Translations under genes and position numbers: made by a program | Shown: positions 5,703 through 7,210 of the stretch, in pieces | Layout: the number at the start of each line of letters is the position of its first letter | Position numbering within the stretch: the stretch's first letter is position 1 | The notes under the pieces: model-generated | Database searches by the model: none | Seen by the model: the letters and a program-made list of their open reading frames with translations, nothing else | What the model was told of the DNA's origin: nothing | DNA from: an uncultured Bacillaceae bacterium | Lineage (GTDB): Bacteria; Bacillota; Bacilli; Bacillales; Amphibacillaceae | Length of the DNA stretch: 7,210 nt | Reading direction: 5' to 3' | Assembly: GCA_945639745.1 (NCBI GenBank) | Contig: CALZEK010000066.1 | Span: forward strand, 1-7,210

Positions 5703-6641
5703 TTATGCAGCTAATTGGCTGGTATGTTGACGGTATTCAACCGGACTCATGCCAGTCAATTTTGCTTTTATTCTCTTATTGTTATAATAATAAATATATT
5801 CTTCTACCGCTTTATTTAATTCATCGAATGAACGATACGTTTCTCCATAATACATTTCTTGCTTCATTAAGCCGAAAAAATTTTCTATAGGTGAGTTATC
5901 TAAACAATTGCCCCTTCGGGACATACTTTGAAAAACTTTATTATCTTTAAGTTTCTTCCCAAATATTTTCATCTGATATCCCCAGCCTTGATCAGAATGA
6001 ATCGTTGTCCGGTGAGGACAATCTTTTGTCCTTTCAATGGTTTCATCTAATGCATCGATAATCGCTTTGGCATTTGGTTTTTTAGATAATCGATAGGATA
6101 GAATCTCACCATTAAACATATCTAAAAAAGAATCTAAATAAGCTTTCTTAATGTTTATTCTTCCATCGGAATCTAAAACATAATATTTAAACTCTGTGGT
6201 ATCTGTCGTTATTTTCTGAAGTGGAAACTTTGTATTAAACCTACGGTTAATAAGATTTTTGGCAATCTTACCAATCGTCCCTTTATACGTACTAAATTTA
6301 CGAGATTTACGTGTGAATTTAATACATTTGAGATTAAGTTTTCTCATTAGACGTAATATTTTCTTAGAATTAACCATATAACCACGATTACGTAATTCAG
6401 TATTTATCCTACGATAACCATAGTTCCCTTTATGTTCTTCAAAGATTTTTTTGATCAGTCCTTCTATTTCTTCGTCTGGATTATTTTCATTGAATCGTTT
6501 TTGCCAGTACATATACGTTGATCGCGGAAACCCTGTTGCTTCAAGAATAACTGCTAATTTAAAATCCTTACGGAGTGAATGAATAATTCTAGATTCTACT
6601 TTCGCAGTCGGTTCGGAATATTTATCCCTGAAGCTCGGAGC
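5703..6641 (-). CDS. IS3-family transposase OrfB frame (DDE integrase domain, rve)
   Basis: This is the catalytic half of the transposase, read as an OrfAB fusion after a -1 frameshift. The frame is open from 6641 to the TAA at 5703-5705 (312 codons), while its first ATG is only at 6512 and would cut off the N-terminal helix-turn-helix segment (KVESRIIHSLRKDFKLAVILEATGFPRSTY). Numbered from that ATG, it has an HTH_21-type region with GNYGYRRI (29-36) and an integrase core with D104 (TTDTTEF), D174 (IHSDQG) and E210 (NSPIENFF), with 35 residues between D174 and E210 and K217 seven residues after the glutamate, as in IS3 enzymes. No starting codon with a ribosome binding site is visible before 6512, so the full enzyme needs frameshifting. 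It cuts and joins the IS ends during transposition. The stop lies 31 bases inside the element end. Confidence 0.93.
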   Translation of the reverse strand, partial: APSFRDKYSEPTAKVESRIIHSLRKDFKLAVILEATGFPRSTYMYWQKRFNENNPDEEIEGLIKKIFEEHKGNYGYRRINTELRNRGYMVNSKKILRLMRKLNLKCIKFTRKSRKFSTYKGTIGKIAKNLINRRFNTKFPLQKITTDTTEFKYYVLDSDGRINIKKAYLDSFLDMFNGEILSYRLSKKPNAKAIIDALDETIERTKDCPHRTTIHSDQGWGYQMKIFGKKLKDNKVFQSMSRRGNCLDNSPIENFFGLMKQEMYYGETYRSFDELNKAVEEYIYYYNNKRIKAKLTGMSPVEYRQHTSQLAA

Positions 6642-7102
6642 TTTTTTAAGTACGCATTCTCCGCACGGAGAAGTTCAATTTCCTTCTCTAGTTGTTGTTT
6701 TTTAGTTAATTTCTTATCTGTTTTCTTTTTTGTTTTTTTAGACATAGATGGTCGCCCCTTTGGTTTAGAGAGTCCATCTATTCCTTTACCTTGCCATACC
6801 TTATGCCAAGAATAAATAAGTGAAGGTTCAGGTATGTCAAAGTGTAAAGCAACATTATTAAAGGATTCTCCTGTTCTTAATTTATATTCTATGACATCTA
6901 GCTTAAATTGAACAGGATATTTTTTACTTTTATTTTTTCTTTCTAATCCTTTTATTCCATACTTCAAATATAATTTTACCCATTTCTCCAAATTTGCCTT
7001 ACTTCGTAAACCATATTTTTTAGCTATCGTAAGATAGCCACCTTCTCCAGCTAAATAAGCCTCAACAGTTTTAAGCTTAAACGCAAGATTATATTTGACC
7101 AT
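6596..7102 (-). CDS. IS3-family OrfA (DNA-binding HTH and leucine-zipper protein)
   Basis: A 168-residue basic protein forming the end-recognition part of the transposase. It shows two helix-turn-helix units, about 8-45 (FKLKTVEAYLAGEGGYLTIAKKYG) and 65-102 (FKLDVIEYKLRTGESFNNVALHFD), a lysine-rich linker (116-136), and a leucine-zipper-like coiled coil (138-155, LEKEIELLRAENAYLKKL) for multimerisation. Ribosomes that do not shift stop at the TAG just before 6596; those that slip at the A6G site (6647-6641) make OrfAB of 466 residues. In IS3 elements free OrfA often dampens transposition. The ATG at 7102 has AAGGGTGA (7116-7109) 6 bases upstream, but this lies in the 3' arm of a perfect 16-bp hairpin followed by U6, so translation and transcription entering from outside should be weak. 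Confidence 0.93.
   Translation of the reverse strand: MVKYNLAFKLKTVEAYLAGEGGYLTIAKKYGLRSKANLEKWVKLYLKYGIKGLERKNKSKKYPVQFKLDVIEYKLRTGESFNNVALHFDIPEPSLIYSWHKVWQGKGIDGLSKPKGRPSMSKKTKKKTDKKLTKKQQLEKEIELLRAENAYLKKLRASGINIPNRLRK
6641..6647 (-). other. Programmed -1 frameshift site of the transposase (A AAA AAG)
   Basis: On the minus strand the orfA codons TTA AAA AAG contain the heptamer A_AAA_AAG, the standard slippery signal of IS150-like elements. Slipping back one base reads AAA AAA GCT and continues in the orfB frame with no stop before 5703. The bases next to it form an inverted repeat AAGCTC-C-GAGCTT that could fold and slow the ribosome; its role is inference. Confidence 0.85.
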
Positions 7103-7109
7103 AAAAAAT

Positions 7110-7148
7110 CACCCTTAAAGTTAGATTTTTGGTCTAACTTTAAGGGTG
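7110..7148 (-). promoter_or_regulatory. 16-bp hairpin plus U-run before orfA (shield against read-through)
   Basis: Bases 7110-7125 and 7133-7148 are perfectly complementary (16 bp) around a 7-base loop. In the transposase direction the stem is followed by AUUUUUU and at once by the orfA AUG, so it looks like an intrinsic terminator, and it also buries the AAGGGTGA ribosome binding site. A transcript starting outside the IS would form it. Comparable protection is known from IS10 and IS50. Confidence 0.65.
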
Positions 7149-7155
7149 CGGTACA
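7126..7155 (-). repeat. IS inverted repeat, orfA-side end
   Basis: Read inward on the minus strand it begins TGTACCGCACCC and matches the 5672-5701 end at 24 of 30 positions. It overlaps the distal arm of the hairpin that precedes orfA, so end recognition and expression control share sequence. Confidence 0.9.
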
Positions 7156-7174
7156 AATTTATACGTCTTTTTTT
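7156..7174 (+). terminator. Right arm of the perR terminator, displaced by the IS
   Basis: GTCTTTTTTT (7165-7174) pairs perfectly with AAAAAAAGAC at the perR stop (5655-5664). Preceded by AATTTATAC, it would have closed a loop of about 16 bases (less any 3-bp duplication), with TAT/ATA able to extend the stem inward. The remaining 7175-7210 is T-rich and shows no gene; AGAAGG at 7201-7206 could be a ribosome binding site of a gene beyond the window. Confidence 0.6.
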
Positions 7175-7210
7175 ATTTTTAATTTATTTATTTTATTTTC
7201 AGAAGGCGTG

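Larger units (their letters stand above)
5672..7155 (-). mobile_element. Complete IS3-family (IS150-like) insertion sequence, 1484 bp
   Basis: The element runs from TGTAC at 5672 to GTACA at 7155. Its ends are imperfect inverted repeats, 24 of 30 positions identical, beginning with 5'-TG as in IS3 elements. It holds orfA and an overlapping orfB in the -1 frame, on the minus strand, with an A6G slippery site: the standard IS3 layout for making an OrfAB transposase. The DDE triad and helix-turn-helix regions are intact and no frame is broken, so it is probably recent and competent. No 3-bp target duplication is seen (TCT on the left, AAT on the right). It lies directly after perR, inside that gene's apparent terminator, opposite in direction to the host genes. 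Length and ends fit the IS150 subgroup; a named member cannot be given. Confidence 0.94.

Noticed and set aside
6579..6815. Plus-strand frame of 78 codons within the IS
   Set aside because: Its phenylalanine/serine-rich translation is the complement of the lysine-rich OrfA linker; a shadow. The plus frame at 5705-5890 is likewise antisense to orfB.

Overview
The window comes from an AT-rich low-GC Firmicute, most likely a member of or close to the Staphylococcaceae. Three things point there: strong AGGAGG-type ribosome binding sites; the gene order yfhH - yfhP / mutY and ntdp (ygaC) - ABC exporter - bcp - perR, which is the Bacillus subtilis yfh/yga neighbourhood as retained in staphylococci; and an ABC exporter that matches Staphylococcus aureus Sav1866 along its whole length. 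The genus cannot be named from the sequence alone.

Layout: (1) 1-92 is the 3' end of a yfhH (DUF1811) gene, followed by a perfect 15-bp bidirectional terminator (101-139) in which the convergent yfhP gene also ends. (2) yfhP (minus, membrane metal-dependent hydrolase family) and mutY (plus, A/G-mismatch adenine glycosylase) diverge from an 84-bp spacer holding what look like overlapping -10 elements. (3) ntdp (DUF402 nucleotide phosphatase), a Sav1866-type exporter and bcp (thiol peroxidase) are tightly packed on the plus strand and probably form one operon. (4) perR, the Fur-family peroxide sensor, follows a 135-bp spacer with a TTGACA promoter and three dyad-symmetric sequences. (5) A complete 1484-bp IS3-family (IS150-like) insertion sequence, 5672-7155, lies just after perR with its transposase genes on the minus strand. 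(6) 7156-7210 is T-rich flank.

The chromosomal genes share an oxidative-damage theme: PerR senses peroxide, Bcp reduces it, and MutY repairs A opposite 8-oxoguanine. The most noteworthy points are regulatory or structural. The IS appears to have landed in the loop of the perR terminator and split its two arms. The IS carries a perfect 16-bp hairpin plus U-run directly before orfA, which should shield the transposase from outside transcription. ntdp has no well-placed canonical start codon and may initiate at AUU. The gsaB gene expected between the exporter and bcp is absent. I see no sign of a wholly new defence or metabolic system here.
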